Position numbers and translations under genes: made by a program. A stretch of DNA of 64,000 bases. It comes from Colletotrichum lupini (Eukaryota; Ascomycota; Sordariomycetes; Glomerellales; Glomerellaceae). Shown one piece after another: positions 33,617 through 46,500 of this stretch. Where the stretch lies: contig NC_064678.1 in the NCBI RefSeq assembly GCF_023278565.1, positions 3,968,001-4,032,000 on the forward strand, given 5' to 3'. Each line of letters starts with the position of its first letter. Positions within the stretch are counted from its first letter, which is position 1. Below the pieces are notes generated by a model, which was not told where the DNA came from, ran no database searches, and was given only the letters and a program-made list of their open reading frames with translations.

Positions 33617-33644
33617 ATTGTCGATTTGTCGATTTGTCGACAAT
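33617..33644. repeat. Perfect 8-bp inverted repeat with tandem core
   Basis: Arms ATTGTCGA (33617-33624) and TCGACAAT (33637-33644) are exact reverse complements around a 12-nt loop. The core is a tandem repeat of TCGATTTG. It could form a hairpin or bind a dimeric regulator. Confidence 0.6.
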
Positions 33645-34813
33645 GGACGATAATTGGTCTGAATGCCGACAGTTGAATAGGTATTAGATACTCGTCGTGC
33701 TGGAAGAGCTGTCCGTGTGTCGTTGCCATGGCTTTCATCACGATGCTGCCAATAGAAGTGTCTCTCTCCTCCCGAAGTATCTTGATATCGTCCTGCAAAT
33801 GGCGTCACATAGGCTGACGTGGTTTGATCTCAAGGTCGTGTCCGGGTAGCTTTCTGGCCTGCGATCTCGTGGCATCTCGATTCCGAACTCCTGAAGCTTT
33901 GTAATGCAGTTCGTAAAAAGTTACGAAACCCGCATATCCGGGCCGGTTCTGTCCTTGGCGTCGGTAGTTGTCTGTCATAGAAATCGAAAACGGCCAGATG
34001 GACTGATCTGCCTCGCTTCTTATGTTCTTTTCGTGCTGGGAGTCTTGGCCTACATATCTCGAGGGAGATGCTCCACCTTGGCACCGTATCTATGTTTCTC
34101 CACCAACGAAGCCCGTCGGCGATTGTGAACCTGGCGAAAGGTGATTCTGCACCAATGAAGTTGTCATAGTTTGCTGGCCGCGTTGGATCGCGATGTGCTT
34201 CCGATTGATTGCCAAGAGAGAAAAAAAGGGTCGAGGCTGACGAGAAGTTGACGAGTCGAAACTCTCGAGAACTGGATCTAAGCCTCAAAAACCTTGGCTC
34301 CGTGTCGGGAACTTAGAGATGCTCGTAAGAAGGCGACGGCGGGGGCCTCTTGGTCTCACGCTAGCGGGAGCCGGAAGCCGATTCACTCATATCCACGAAT
34401 TGTCATCGAGACGCGATATTGTGAGCCCACCTGGATGATGTGACTTTCGAGTTTCGAAGCGATGGAATCAATTTGAAGGAAACTTTGCGAATGAGTGAGA
34501 TGAATGAGGGGGGCCACAGGAGTTTGCCCGGTTCCACCTTTTGGGTCGTCTTGGACCTCTCGGAGTCGATACCTTTGCCAAACCAGCCAACGTGTGATTG
34601 TTGGACAGGCAGATAAGCTTGTGCTAAGGGTGTTTTTTTCTCCGAGCGCACATTGGCATCTGCAGCAGCGGCTATGCCGGTTACAGTGGTTGTAGGACCG
34701 AAGACGCGGTAGACGGAGGATGGTTCTGGAGACTGGTCCATGATGCGGGGGCCGGTTTTGCGCCCCGGAACGGCTGTGGCTTCTCGGAGCTGAACCGTTC
34801 TTCTTAGATGGGT

Positions 34814-34838
34814 TTGTCTGGTCTGGTCTGGTCTAGTC
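34814..34838 (+). repeat. Short GTCTG tandem repeat
   Basis: About five near-perfect copies of a 5-nt unit (GTCTG, the last ones GTCTA), ending seven bases before a TACGGAGTA element. It looks like a simple microsatellite. Confidence 0.75.
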
Positions 34839-37800
34839 TATGCGTACGGAGTACGCCAAGGGAATGAAGGGTTCCTGTCCGTCTTTAGCCGTCTACAGCA
34901 GGCTGGTGAGCTTCCAGAACAGCGCCCAACAACATCACAGCGGTGGTGACAGGAGGTGTAGTCAACGGCTGGCGATCCCGAGAACATCGTATCGACGACG
35001 GCGGGGCCCAATCAAATATTTGCCGATTGCGTTCCCACAATTTGCTTCCCCAGAAGGAGCGATCTCCGTCAGAGGCAGAAGTCGTTCGTTCGAAGACAAC
35101 GCTGAATAGAGACCGGAACAGGCCCGAGATGGGGTTTGTTTGACTCGTCACCATCACCAGCGTGACTTCTCCTCAGGGACCAGCAATTGTTTCATGAGTT
35201 GATGATCCATCAGGTGGTGGAGAATATCTAGGACGAAGTTATGAAAGGCGGTCTTAAAAAACCACTACTTCTCAAGAGAGAGACAAATTTGGTAAATTTG
35301 GCCGAAATGTTTAAAGTGTAACTTCCAAGTAATACCAAGGCCATGTAAGTCGGGAGAGGTGAGCTCTGCCGCTTTCAGGCTAAGGGATAAAGGCGCCATG
35401 AACGCTTGACATTTGTGCGGTAAGCAACATGGGCCGCGGAAGATCTCTCTTTCGCTCGGCTGCAACCACACATCGAGAAGGCATGTGCGTTTGTCGTAAA
35501 TGAGACCGATGGCTTGAAAAGAATAGTATAGTCTGGACGCCAATAGAGTTGAAGCCAAGGTAGCGCTGTACCTATGCTCATGTACAGGTCGTGAGTGGTG
35601 AGCCAAGCTGGTCAAACATGATCATTGGCGGGTAGTCTGATGTACATCTGTTGTTTGAGGGTTGGTATGAGGTGATGCTCTTCTTTACCTGGTGTAATCC
35701 GTAGAGACAGAGACTTTGATGGTGAGAGGTGTGAGGGAGGTGTGTGTGTGGAATCCTTGAACCATGCACATAGGAGGTTTTCTTTCCCTCCCAGCGGCAC
35801 ACTAACGGTGCCAAGTCGCCCCGAATGGCGTGGACGGAGCATCCTATGATTGGCGGAGAATCTCTGACGTTCAAATCCCGGAAATAGGGAAAATGCGGCA
35901 AATCTTTGCGGCGACAACCAGACAGCTCGGGGGGATCCCCCCTCCCCTTCCCCTTGCCAAACTCTCCCCAACTCTCCCCAGCCAGAGTTGCTCTTCAGGG
36001 GGAAGTACAACCACTGACAAGCAGTTACCTCAACTTGTCAGAGTCTCAAGGAACCCACAGGGGATGGCACTCCCCCATGCTTTCCCCATTTACCCCACCA
36101 TTTTGGTATGCACGAGTCGCCATTACAGGTCCCCAGGGCCAGGAGTTCTCGGGTCCCGCACGTCTCCAACTTCCTCTTCAACTCGCGTGCTTTTGCCAAA
36201 TGTCTCTTCATCGTAGACGACCTTCAGGTACCTCGCAGCTTTCGAAAAGCAACGTAGCTTCCCTCTGACAAGGTCTCATGAGTTGAGGCGGCTCCCTCCT
36301 GTCCACACCCTCAGCAGCAGCAACAGCAACAACAATACCACCAACAGAGGGCAAGGGATCTATCCCCTAGTTAACTGCCAGATGCAGATACAGAGACATA
36401 TCGAGCCTTACTTGTCTTGAAACAGGATCATCGCTGAACGGTGTTCTAGCCGGCCTGCAACTGCAACTGAATCTGATCGACGGCCAGTCCAGCACTTCCA
36501 GCTCGGTCTCATTATCCCATCTAAACGCAGGCAGGGAGTGTGTACCTTAGCTTGCCTCGCCTCGCCTCAAGTCAGGAACATCGGCACAACCAAGACTTTG
36601 CTTCTCTCGTTCATCAACCACCGGGACCCAAGCTTTCCTTCCTGGGGCCCCGAGCATCCAGTCAGCAAAGAGCAAACGTCTGCCTTGGGACCAACACCCC
36701 TGGCAAGACTCCAGAGGCGTGCAGGAGCATCTGAGAAACGGCAGCAAAGCCAAGTCGTAGCAGCAATAGCAGCAGCGGCGGCGGCACCACCACCACAACC
36801 ACAACCACCAGCCAACGTCGAGCTCTCCTCCTCCTCATTCTCATCCTTCTTCCAGTCCCCGGCCCCAGCTCCTAGTATAGCCCCATTCCATGGTAGACTC
36901 CTAGTCCCAGTCCCAGTCCGTCTGCCCCATGCCAAGCTCTTCGGCTTGCCCCTCTGCCCCCTTCTGGCTCTTGTCAAGCAACTCGGTGGAACGCAGCGTC
37001 TGTGGTGGAACAATTCGTCTTCCCCAACTTCCATCAATCTTTCCGTCTCCTCCACCAACGACAAGCGGCGGATTGTCGATTGCGATTCAACTTCGCCGGC
37101 TTTGCCGTTCAAAGTCCACAACGAGTCTATTCACACTCTAGACCCCGTCATCCCAGCAATATCGCTCCTACCAATTGTCCCGGTCTGGTCAGGGATCTCC
37201 AACCTCTTGGTCTAGCCCAAACTTCCATACCATACCGTAAGGAACTCATACGGATGAAGGAGAACCTTGTTCATTTGTTCCTCTCACAACGTTGTTCTGC
37301 TCCGAAAGCTACCGCGCCGCCGCCTCGGCGCTTCCCTGTCGGCGAAATAATCCCTTCTCCACGCCAGACTACGGACCACCTTGCGGCCCTGTCCTTCCCG
37401 TGCCATCGGCCGGTTCGTCTCAAGTTCTCAACTCCTCTTATTGCAACAACATCCACACAGACGCCATCTTACCCGGTCAGGACAGCTTTCACGCCGCCCA
37501 TCTGAATTGAGCTTCTCTCTCGTGTTTTCTTGGCTGCGTGGTCACAAAACTTCCCCACGGTCCGACTCGCGCGCCACATGCGACTGGCCCTGCAACACCA
37601 TCACCAGAGCTTCAATCGAGATTTCTGCCGCCTGCGGTTGGCACGCATCCCAAGCCCGCCTGCGCTTCAAGTAGACGAACCAGCCCACCCTTAGAATCGC
37701 GAGCTTTCAGTTCTGCATTAGGATACACCTAAAGCAACTCGCGAATTGGTGGAAGAAACTACCTGACCCTAGCAAACCGGTCCATAGGGCTCTCTTCTCG

Positions 37801-38315
37801 TCGTCATCGTCTAGTTGTAATCGCACGCGGACGGGGCTTCTCTTACTCTTATCAATCGCAACCTGCGGAGCGCATATCACGCCCCCGATTTCAAGGGCAC
37901 GTCGTATGCACCAGCCTCACGACGACCCCCACCGGCTTGCTCTTCCCGGCCGCATATCTCTCTAACACCATCAGATCACCTGACGCACCTCGGCCCTGTC
38001 CTGTCTTCTCTATCACAGCACACCTTTCATCCCCCGCTGTGGCCCCCTCGAGTCTGCTTCCATTCGTCCCTCGAACTGTCATAATCTTACTTGGATCATC
38101 ACTTCGTCTTGTCATGGGATTTTGGCTTGACATATCCGACCTCACTAACCACCGCCACCATACTTCCTTACGGTCAACCCAGTCGTTCTGAAGGAGGAGA
38201 AGGGGAGGGAGCGGCTTATCGTGGCTTTGTTTCGTATTCCCCACCTCAGTACACTGTCCCGGGAGTGACAGCTCGTTTCTCGCAGCTCGAAATTCCAGGC
38301 TCCTCAAGCGCTGCC

Positions 38316-40592
38316 ATGGCATCAGTACATCAACTCGGCGTTGGTCCAACACCGGCACGCCCTCGAAGCATGGTTGGGTCGGGTAACCAAGACGTCGAGA
38401 TGGATGTTGACCGCAACGCCAGCCCTGCTATCACCATGGGCACGAGGTTCGGGAGTGCTCCTCAAAGAGGAGACACAAGGATCGTCGTCATCTTGTACGG
38501 CACCGGCCAGGACAAGATTGTGTCCGTCTTCGCAGATGTTCTGGGGAAGCCATTCGTCACCCGCTCTGCATTTCAGGAAGTCAGCGTTGCTGACCAAGGG
38601 CTTGTGGTTGGCATTCCGGCAGAACTCGCTGCAAAGGACATTACCTCCCGCAACAAGGAGCTCGTCGTGGCGATCAACGCCCACTGTGTCAACCTTGGGA
38701 TGCCACCAGATGTCTTCCTCTCAGCTCAGTGCGACTACGAGTTTCTCTACACCGAAGCACCATTCTTTCGTCGAGACTTGTCCAGATTCATCTCTTTCAC
38801 TCTCGGCCAGATCTGCCACCACGAAACGTTGATGCAAAAACCACGAACGTACTTCATCTCTACTACGTTTCCAGACGTCAGTGCTGCGTTGCCGAATATC
38901 GACATCCTCACCGTCGGCGCCGACGCAGTGGAAATTCGTGTTGATCTCCTAAAGGAGCCACTCGGCGACGGCACATATTCAGCCATCCCGAGCCTTAGCT
39001 ATGTCGGACAGCAGCTGATGCTCCTGCGCCAGCGGACAGAACTCCCAATAATTTTCACCACTAGGTGTACGAGAGAAAATGGTCGTTTCCCCATGGAGAA
39101 CCCCGATATTTACTATGAATATCTTTACCGAGCAATTCAATGGGGAGTTGAGTATATCGACGTGGAACTCTGGCTTCCGGAAGCCATTCGAAAGAAACTT
39201 TGGGAACAGAAGGGAAGCAGTCGTATCATGTCTGCGTTTCACGACTTTTCTGGTACCTTCAAATGGCCATCGTCCCAAGCCGAGCAGGTGTACATTGAAT
39301 CAAGCAAGTATGCCGATATCATCAAGATGATTGCCATCATCAACGACCACAACGAAAACTTCGAGTTGGAGTACTTCCGCTCGAAAATGCGAGCAGATTA
39401 TCCGGATTCCCCGCCATTCTCTGGAGTTAACATGGGAGAAACTGGCCAGTTTTCACGTACTCTGAACAAGGTGTTCACCCCTATCACTCATCCCTTGTTG
39501 CCAATAGTCGCAGCCCCAGGTCAAATGAGCGCGTCGGAGATAAACGCGGCTTTGGCACTGCTTGGGCAGCTTCCCAAGAAGAGCATATATGGCATCACAA
39601 CACCAGCTTTCCGAAGTTCAACTCCGCAAGCACCATTCTATGAGAAGTGCTTCAATGAACTGGGCCTGCCGCATTACTTTGCCGTTGTAGAGCGCTTGCC
39701 AAACAACTTTTCAAGCATGGAGGCTTGGTGTAATCAAAAGAACTTTGGTGGTGCCTACCTCAGCCCGCCGGTGTCGTGGAGTAGCCTACTCAAGGCCAGC
39801 CCGTTCTTCGCTTCGCTCAACGGCGGCAAGGGCGCGGAGTTGACTGAGGCAGCTCGCCTGATTGGTACTGTGGACACAATCATAGTCAAGTCGGGTTCCT
39901 CGTCCTCGGCATCTTCTGCCCCAGCGTCGATTCCCTCGAGCCCTCGTCATGGGCACCATGACTCTTTCGGCCACTTGGGGTCACACATCTCCGGCCTGCC
40001 TCCGAATACATCATTGATCTTGGACAATGCTAGCTGGCGTGGTATCATCAGCACACTGACCAGAGATATGGCGCCTTCTGCCTACTTCGGCCGAACTGCT
40101 GTTGTGCTGGCTTCATCTGGAGAAGATGCTGCATCAGTTATGTACGCGCTGAAAGCACTCCGTATGGCAAAGATATATACCGTTGGCTTTCGAACACCGC
40201 CAGCTCTGGCCCGTGATGGACCCGTCATTGAGCCGTTCAACAGTCTGGAGAGCCTCAAGAAAGCACAAACTGTGAGCGACGATGGTGCTCCCTTTTTATT
40301 TGTTTCGGCGCTTGGGGCAGATAAGAGCAACCTCGTCGGTATGCTGGTGCGTGTCTTTGGCGCCAATGTGCGAGGAAGCACAAACTTCAAGAAAGTCTTC
40401 CTCGATCTCGCCGACACCGCAGGTGCAAGAAAAGGCGGCGATCCAGGCCTCATTGCTCAGCAGGCGGGATTTTCGGCGTATGGTGTTGCTGATACGGCCG
40501 CCTTTACCACCGTCGAGACTCTGAGGCTGCTGGTCGGTCAGAATGTGCCCTACAGTTTTGTCAGACTGGCAAGCGGCAGGGGCATGTTCTGA
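38316..40592 (+). CDS. QutR/AROM-like protein: degenerate shikimate kinase, dehydroquinase and shikimate dehydrogenase-like domains
   Basis: Single exon, 758 residues. The start is the first ATG of the frame, in good context (GCCATGG). Domain order matches the last three AROM domains and the quinate repressor QutR/qa-1S. A short shikimate-kinase-like part begins [13 protein letters not shown] (residues 56-68), where the P-loop GKS/T is lost. A type I dehydroquinase domain (about 195-410) keeps the residues expected for catalysis: E206 and R208 (EIRVDLL), R250 and E254, H309 (SAFHDF), the Schiff-base lysine K337 (YADIIKM), R381 and Q403 (APGQMS). A shikimate-dehydrogenase-like domain (about 420-758) lacks the catalytic lysine at the [10 protein letters not shown] segment (480-488) and ends in a Rossmann-like part. 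QutR represses quinate catabolism genes by binding the activator QutA. No other quinate genes lie in the window, so this may be a paralogue with another role. Confidence 0.9.
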   Translation: MASVHQLGVGPTPARPRSMVGSGNQDVEMDVDRNASPAITMGTRFGSAPQRGDTRIVVILYGTGQDKIVSVFADVLGKPFVTRSAFQEVSVADQGLVVGIPAELAAKDITSRNKELVVAINAHCVNLGMPPDVFLSAQCDYEFLYTEAPFFRRDLSRFISFTLGQICHHETLMQKPRTYFISTTFPDVSAALPNIDILTVGADAVEIRVDLLKEPLGDGTYSAIPSLSYVGQQLMLLRQRTELPIIFTTRCTRENGRFPMENPDIYYEYLYRAIQWGVEYIDVELWLPEAIRKKLWEQKGSSRIMSAFHDFSGTFKWPSSQAEQVYIESSKYADIIKMIAIINDHNENFELEYFRSKMRADYPDSPPFSGVNMGETGQFSRTLNKVFTPITHPLLPIVAAPGQMSASEINAALALLGQLPKKSIYGITTPAFRSSTPQAPFYEKCFNELGLPHYFAVVERLPNNFSSMEAWCNQKNFGGAYLSPPVSWSSLLKASPFFASLNGGKGAELTEAARLIGTVDTIIVKSGSSSSASSAPASIPSSPRHGHHDSFGHLGSHISGLPPNTSLILDNASWRGIISTLTRDMAPSAYFGRTAVVLASSGEDAASVMYALKALRMAKIYTVGFRTPPALARDGPVIEPFNSLESLKKAQTVSDDGAPFLFVSALGADKSNLVGMLVRVFGANVRGSTNFKKVFLDLADTAGARKGGDPGLIAQQAGFSAYGVADTAAFTTVETLRLLVGQNVPYSFVRLASGRGMF

Positions 40593-43500
40593 GTCGTGTA
40601 TAGAGGATCAGCATCTGAGCTTCGCCAGTCCTTCGGATGTCTAAGAGGCCGGCTTTATCTGCGTCTCCTTGGTCTGTTGGACTGGAGGAGCTTCGAACTG
40701 GACCATAGCAATAGTTTGTATGTGCCAACACCGCAATCCTATGTCGACCACGACCTATGCCGGGCCACAAGAAGCAATATGAACCTGCGGCCAAGCTCCA
40801 GATCCCAGGAAGCCAGGCCACAGGCCGAGGCCTGTGGAGTTCCCCACGATAGCCAAGACAAACCATCGGCTGTCACCCCCAGTGCGGAGAACGGAGGGAG
40901 CGATCGAGCCAGGCCCGATGCTGCATTTCCATGTCGGCTCGGGACCTGGAAACTGGAGCTTGAGACCCACAAAGCCATTTCCGATGTCAGGTCTCCGAGG
41001 AGGAGCTGTGCAAAGCGGAAGTGTGGACGCGGAAATGGTGCAGAGAAGGGCCTTATTGAGCGGACGACTCATCGGGCAAGGAGATGGCCCATTGCATGAA
41101 TGGCGTTTATTTGGAAGAGAAATGTGCGGGTCAGAAGAGAGATGAGATGGTTTGTAGGGGGGGCATTTACAAGATCTAGTTCTACATAAGGTAGCTCACG
41201 GGTAAGGACGAACATCAACAAGGCGTGTTTTCCGCTTTCGAAGGTGCCGCCTCTTCTTTGTTTCGTTTTCAGTTTAAAGCGTGGGATTATCGAGACACAG
41301 TCGTGTCTGTGACAATGTCATGTAGACAACGACCATTGGCAGTCCTCTAGAGAGGACTGTCACTTTTCTGCGTATGGACTAAATGCAATTCGTTACGGTC
41401 AAGACAAGAAATCTTCTCATGTGAAATTTTCTACTGAACACCCCTTTTGTTATCGCTCTTCGCAAGCCCGTTTCTGACGCTCCTCTACCTCTGATCTCGG
41501 AATGATCCAGGCCTTTGCCCCTACTTTGCAAAGATACGTCGACGCGATCGCGGCTACGGATGGGTACCTGGAGCGGCGGAAAACAATAAGATCTACAGGG
41601 TCTATCAGGGTCTTCGTATTGTAGGGTATCCTGGGAGAAGGGAGAGAAAGGGGGGAGGACGATCGCCAAACGAGGAGGGCTCAAGGTTGTGCCAGTGTAA
41701 TCTGATGACGATGGATATCCTACCCACCAACTTGCCATTGTATCAACGGGTCAAGTGTGGGCGAGAGCCATGCTGAGGTTGATGGCCAGCGGGTAAAGAA
41801 GCAGCCAGCCACCTGCGGATACGGCTCAATGTGTCCATGGTGATCCTCTCGCCATCCGGGCCTTCCCAAAGCCGTGACGTTACATTATGTGGAAAGCTGA
41901 CATGGCTGGGTCATCGGCTCTGTGGTTTGTGTTTGACAGACCGTAGTGAAGGTGACAAGCCCAGCTTGGGAAAGTGGTAAGAGTTCCCGTCCCATCTCGG
42001 TCTAAGCAAAGGTTAAGGCAGTGGAAGCCCCGCGCACTCCACACGCCATGCTCACCCCGTCTCGGCGAAGTCGGACTATTCACAGCCACTGGGACTCGGC
42101 CACCAGCTGAAAAGGGTCAAGGCAGGAGAAGAAAGGCCGTTCCCCTCTCCTCACCAGAGCTGGGATGGTGATGGGTGGTGGTGGTGTTGGTGACGTCTAG
42201 AGAAGGCAACGAGAAGGAAGCCTTCTCTCCCCTCCACCCCAATGGACCAGAGAACACCCTCGTCATGCAAGGGCGGGAAACGAAGACCGTGCCGTCCCCT
42301 GCGCTGGTCTGGGTGTGGCCGTCCCCAGTCGAGCCGATCGGGAACTGCGTTTTAACGAACAGGGCAAGGGCGAAAGAATATTGGATCGACGAATGGGACG
42401 CGGATATCACCGCGATTGGGGCTGGCTCAGGCGAGAGGACGGCGCGCAGAAAATCTCGAGAGTGTGGGCGTGGCGTATCTCGATGACGGGCAGGGCAAAG
42501 GGACTTGCCGCATGCTCCGGGGGACTGAATCATATCACAAGTGTCCTGATATTGAAACCAGCACATAGCCTAGCTCAGTATCTCGGATGTGCTGGGGACG
42601 AAGAAAAGAAGTAGGCCTTGTCTAGAGGGGTGTGAGTGGAATCTGAACTCTTTTTGCTTCAAAGTCCCTGCGGTGTTTGTATTTCTGAATTGCCTCCTCA
42701 GCCCTCGAAAGCAACCTATGCCTTGTAACCAGAACATTTTGACGTGTCGCGACATCAGAGAGAAGGGCAAACCGAAGTGAACAAGCTGGTGGTGTAACAG
42801 ACGCCGAGATCCATCCACGGACTGACACGATATAGCGCGCATGTACATGTCGGTCTGACTGCTGACCATGCCATCCCGTTGCAGGGGATTCATCGGTCGC
42901 TCTCGGCAAGGCCAGGTCTGCTATCGACGCGTCTGTAACTGTATGGTCATGGGCCGCTGCTGAATCACACATTGCTAGTCTCCCTCACAAACGTCCGCAA
43001 AGACCGTAAAGAGGCATACACAGTGATAGAATTGCGAATTCGTCTGGTAAGAAGGGCGTCAGCAGACTAATACCGGGTTGACGTTGACGGCCTAAACCCT
43101 GGGGACTCAAGTTTGGCCAGGCTTGACGCACTCGCTGGTGTCCCCTACACAACAAAGTGGCAGCCAGCCGTTGTTGGGGGTGGCTGACATGGCTGTTGTC
43201 GATGACTCGCTATTCGCTATATGTCATCGCGAGGCGTCGTCGTTGCACGGGACGTTAGCCCCCGTTTCTGCCCATAATGGGTCAAGACGAACGTCGCCCC
43301 GTCTCCTCCTCTCAGTAGCTCTCCAAACGCTTTTATTGCCATGTCCCAGTGGCGTGTCGGGTCGGCATTTCTTAATGGTCAGGTGTTGCAGAGCACACGT
43401 GTAGTAGCTGAGAGTCATTGTGTAGTTCTGTACGAAATCAGGGTTCAAGACCTGCAGAAGGTAGTGGATGCGCGGAGGAGTGTGGGGAGAGAGAGGGGGA

Positions 43501-46500
43501 CGCTGCGCGGAGTCACGAATCGATGGTCTCCTTCGACCCCAGCTTCGGACAAAGGTCTCGAGTCAGAAGTAGATGGTCCGGCTTCGTTCCCCAAATTCTC
43601 CAAATTCTGCGAGGGCCGTGATGGTGATTGGTACGGCTGGAAGACGCCGTTGGGATGGAGGTGACGAGTCTGACTGGGTCAAGAGACCTTGTGGGACGGG
43701 TGCGCGCCTAACCGCCCATAAGCTTAAACAAGAACATGCAAGGGAACTTTGGAGTGGATGGAGGGCGAAGCTGTGAGAGAGTGTGGTCCGATACATTAGG
43801 ATTCATGAGTTGTTGACTTACGAAAGGATCATAGTCTTGGATGGTGTTGTCAGAGCTCTCGAATCAACGAGCTCTGAGCAGAGTTTGGTCCTTTCATTGC
43901 ATGTTCCGGCAGTTTGTACAATGAAGGCGTGGATACTGCCCTGACTCCCGCATAGCTAGTTTCCGTGCACACGGAGAGCCCGGCTCGATAAATGAAGGCA
44001 ACGCCATGACAGGTAGGTGAACCATGCCATCAGCCGCAGTCGAAAATTGCTGTCCAGGCCATCCCTCTGAACGCCACGGACGGGGACGGGGTACTCTAAT
44101 GAGATACCTTGAGCTTAGAAGTCCAATGTTCGCCTGCAAATAGGCATGAACAGACAACCCCTTCCGATCTAGTGCCTGTATGATGTAGATTAAGTGACAA
44201 CCCATCGTCGGCCCTGCTCCGGCAGAACGTTATTGCGCTGCCCAATTCCTTCTATTAACCATGTCGCAGCTTTTGTAGGGCTATCTTGGACGTTCCCGGC
44301 GGTCCGACAGCCTTTTCAACCGAAAAGACCGTGCTTGCTGTAGAATCATACCTGACTGATAGCTGACAGTGATATAGATCCTCGGTTGGTGAGCCGGTGC
44401 GAGGATCGTCAGGACAGCCTATGGAATGGAATATGGAACAAGTTGCTAAGAGCGGTAGGTGACATTGGCTGAAACGATATCGCAAAGGCTTTCCTGTGAT
44501 AAGTACAGGGGAGTTGTGGTATTGGTTTATGACTGGCCTTTCCTTCAGTCCGGGTGGCGGCAGTTGTGGGTGTAGTATGACCGTCGTTGCTTGGCGATAC
44601 AGGTGTTCTCTGCTTCCAGTCTTCTTTCCCGTCACATTATGACGGCCCTTGCCATGCTGTCAAGGTCGTGTCAGAGCCTCGGACCTTTCCAGACGGGTGC
44701 CGAGCAACTTGGACGAGGGGCTAAATAAGTTCGAGAAATTAGATGCGGGTTTGCCATCATGAGATTGGACGGCCGTAACCCGGAGCCGAGACCGGCGGCT
44801 CGAGAGAACCGCGTTTTGCTCCTTGCTAAGTTGTTCTTGAGCTCTGACGGGGCTCCTGTGTTACGTCTAGGACCCACGCGTGGCGGTCAAGACTCGGATG
44901 CAACAACGGCATAGAGATTGGTGATGGGGAAATGGCCCAAGGCGATCCGAATAAGGTAAAGAACATCCGAAGCTTAAATTTCAGGTCATCGCGTCGTTTC
45001 TCACCTCCGAGCGGTTTGGAACGCCCAAGTCTCGCCGCGCCAAGAGAGCAAACTTGCGTCAACGGCGTCAAAATAGAGAGAAAACGGTATCTCTGCTTGG
45101 CAACATACACTTTCCCCTTCAACAATCGTATCCACCAAGTTGTGGGTTGGGGTTTAGCTCAGCAGACGGGAGATGGATGCAGAGTCGAAGCTTCTCTCGG
45201 CAACATATCTGAGTCAATGTCTGATAATGGTGGATGGCCTCTTGTTGAACAGTGCTCTCTTTCCACTACACCTCATTTGAGAGGCGGCAGCTTGAGCATT
45301 CGGATGGCTAACCCTATTACTGATCCATGCGTCGAGAGACACACTGCAGCCACGTGTGTAACAATTTTTCTCTGCCGTGGTGCCGTGCTCACTTCAAACC
45401 GCCCGTCTCATGCGTTCGTGTTGAGGCTTGGAAGGCATGGACGTTGGCCCCCAATCTGGAGATTGCGGCCGTTGTTCTTTTTGCCTCGGTGCAGTAGTGC
45501 TGGAAACCGTCTCGCAAATTGAATGGCTGTTGGGCGTTGTGGCTGTATGCACACCATCGAACCCGGGCCTGGAACGAAGCGGCATGAGCAGCATGTATCG
45601 GGCTATTCCCATAGGAGACCAGCGAACCCCAGTCAGGGCCTTTTGGATGCCGCGGTGCCCGGCCTGTGTCGGGCTCTTCAACTCTTACTCTTGGAGTCCC
45701 CCACCTGGCACCTTCGGCCGCTATTCGGCTCTGGAGAGCATGAGGGAACAAGGTCTCTGGATGTCATGTGTACAGGTGCGGGGCAAGCTGTGTGCACCAA
45801 CGTATGAATGCGACTTGCCAATGTTCACTCCTAGGTCGTCAAGACTTACTCAACGAAGGTCTCGAGAAAGTGCCGGAGATGCCAGCCGGGGCTGGGTTCC
45901 GTTAGTTGCTCGCTGTAATTGCGACTTTGGGCGAGGCCCGTTGGAAAGTGTCCACCTCTTTTGTGGGGGGATGCCTTTGTTGAAGTTTGAACAGTAGGCC
46001 AACTTGTCAATCAAGCTTGGGTTTATGGAGGCAGTCGTCGGTACGAATAGACTCTTTCAGCGTGGACGATGTCCTTCGTTCGAGATGGCCAATCTATGTG
46101 AAGGCAAAAGTGATGGTTTGACGCTGACGACAAGGTTGATACCATGACATGACTCTTGTATGATGCAGGATATCGAGCAGAAGCAAGGGAGGACGAGCAA
46201 GTTGTGGCTTTGCTTTACGCGTGGATGATGCTGTGGCGGATCTACGAGCAATCCGGGGAAAGTCCCTCGGGCCCAAGCCAGGGTGTCAGTGTCGAGCTCC
46301 AGGATACAGACGAAGACTCGCCGCGGATGGCTTGCGCTGCTTCAATTCGGCACTGACCAACGTCAGTCGTCCATGATCTGGTTCAAAGCATGCTCTGATT
46401 CGAGCGGTAGCCAGCATGTGTAGCCGTTCTCTATGTCGTCGAAAGGGGATCCACGGGAAAATGTGAACTTGAGTCAGCCCGTACTTAACGGTTTCTACAT

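Larger units (their letters stand above)
32569..38315. other. Intergenic region before the QutR-like gene
   Basis: 5.7 kb. It includes an AT-richer part directly after the MFS gene (about 32640-32820), a small perfect inverted repeat at 33617-33644, a GTCTG tandem repeat at about 34814-34838 and a TACGGAGTA copy at 34845-34853. CAG/CAA and CGG/CCA trinucleotide DNA lies at about 36310-36350 and 36760-36815. From about 36500 to 38315 the plus strand is C-rich and G-poor, as in long fungal 5' leaders. No frame there resembles a known protein. Confidence 0.55.

Noticed and set aside
36538..37215. 225-codon plus-strand frame before the QutR-like gene
   Set aside because: It lies in C-rich leader-like DNA with trinucleotide repeats, shows no domain, and overlaps other equally open frames.
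45150..45195. Sequence TTTAGCTCAGCAGACGGG resembling a tRNA D-arm (A box)
   Set aside because: No B box, no acceptor-stem pairing and no anticodon arm could be placed around it.
44932..45997. Two overlapping frames of about 190 codons within the 13 kb gene-free block
   Set aside because: No motif, signal or family resemblance; they overlap each other and a minus-strand frame of similar quality.
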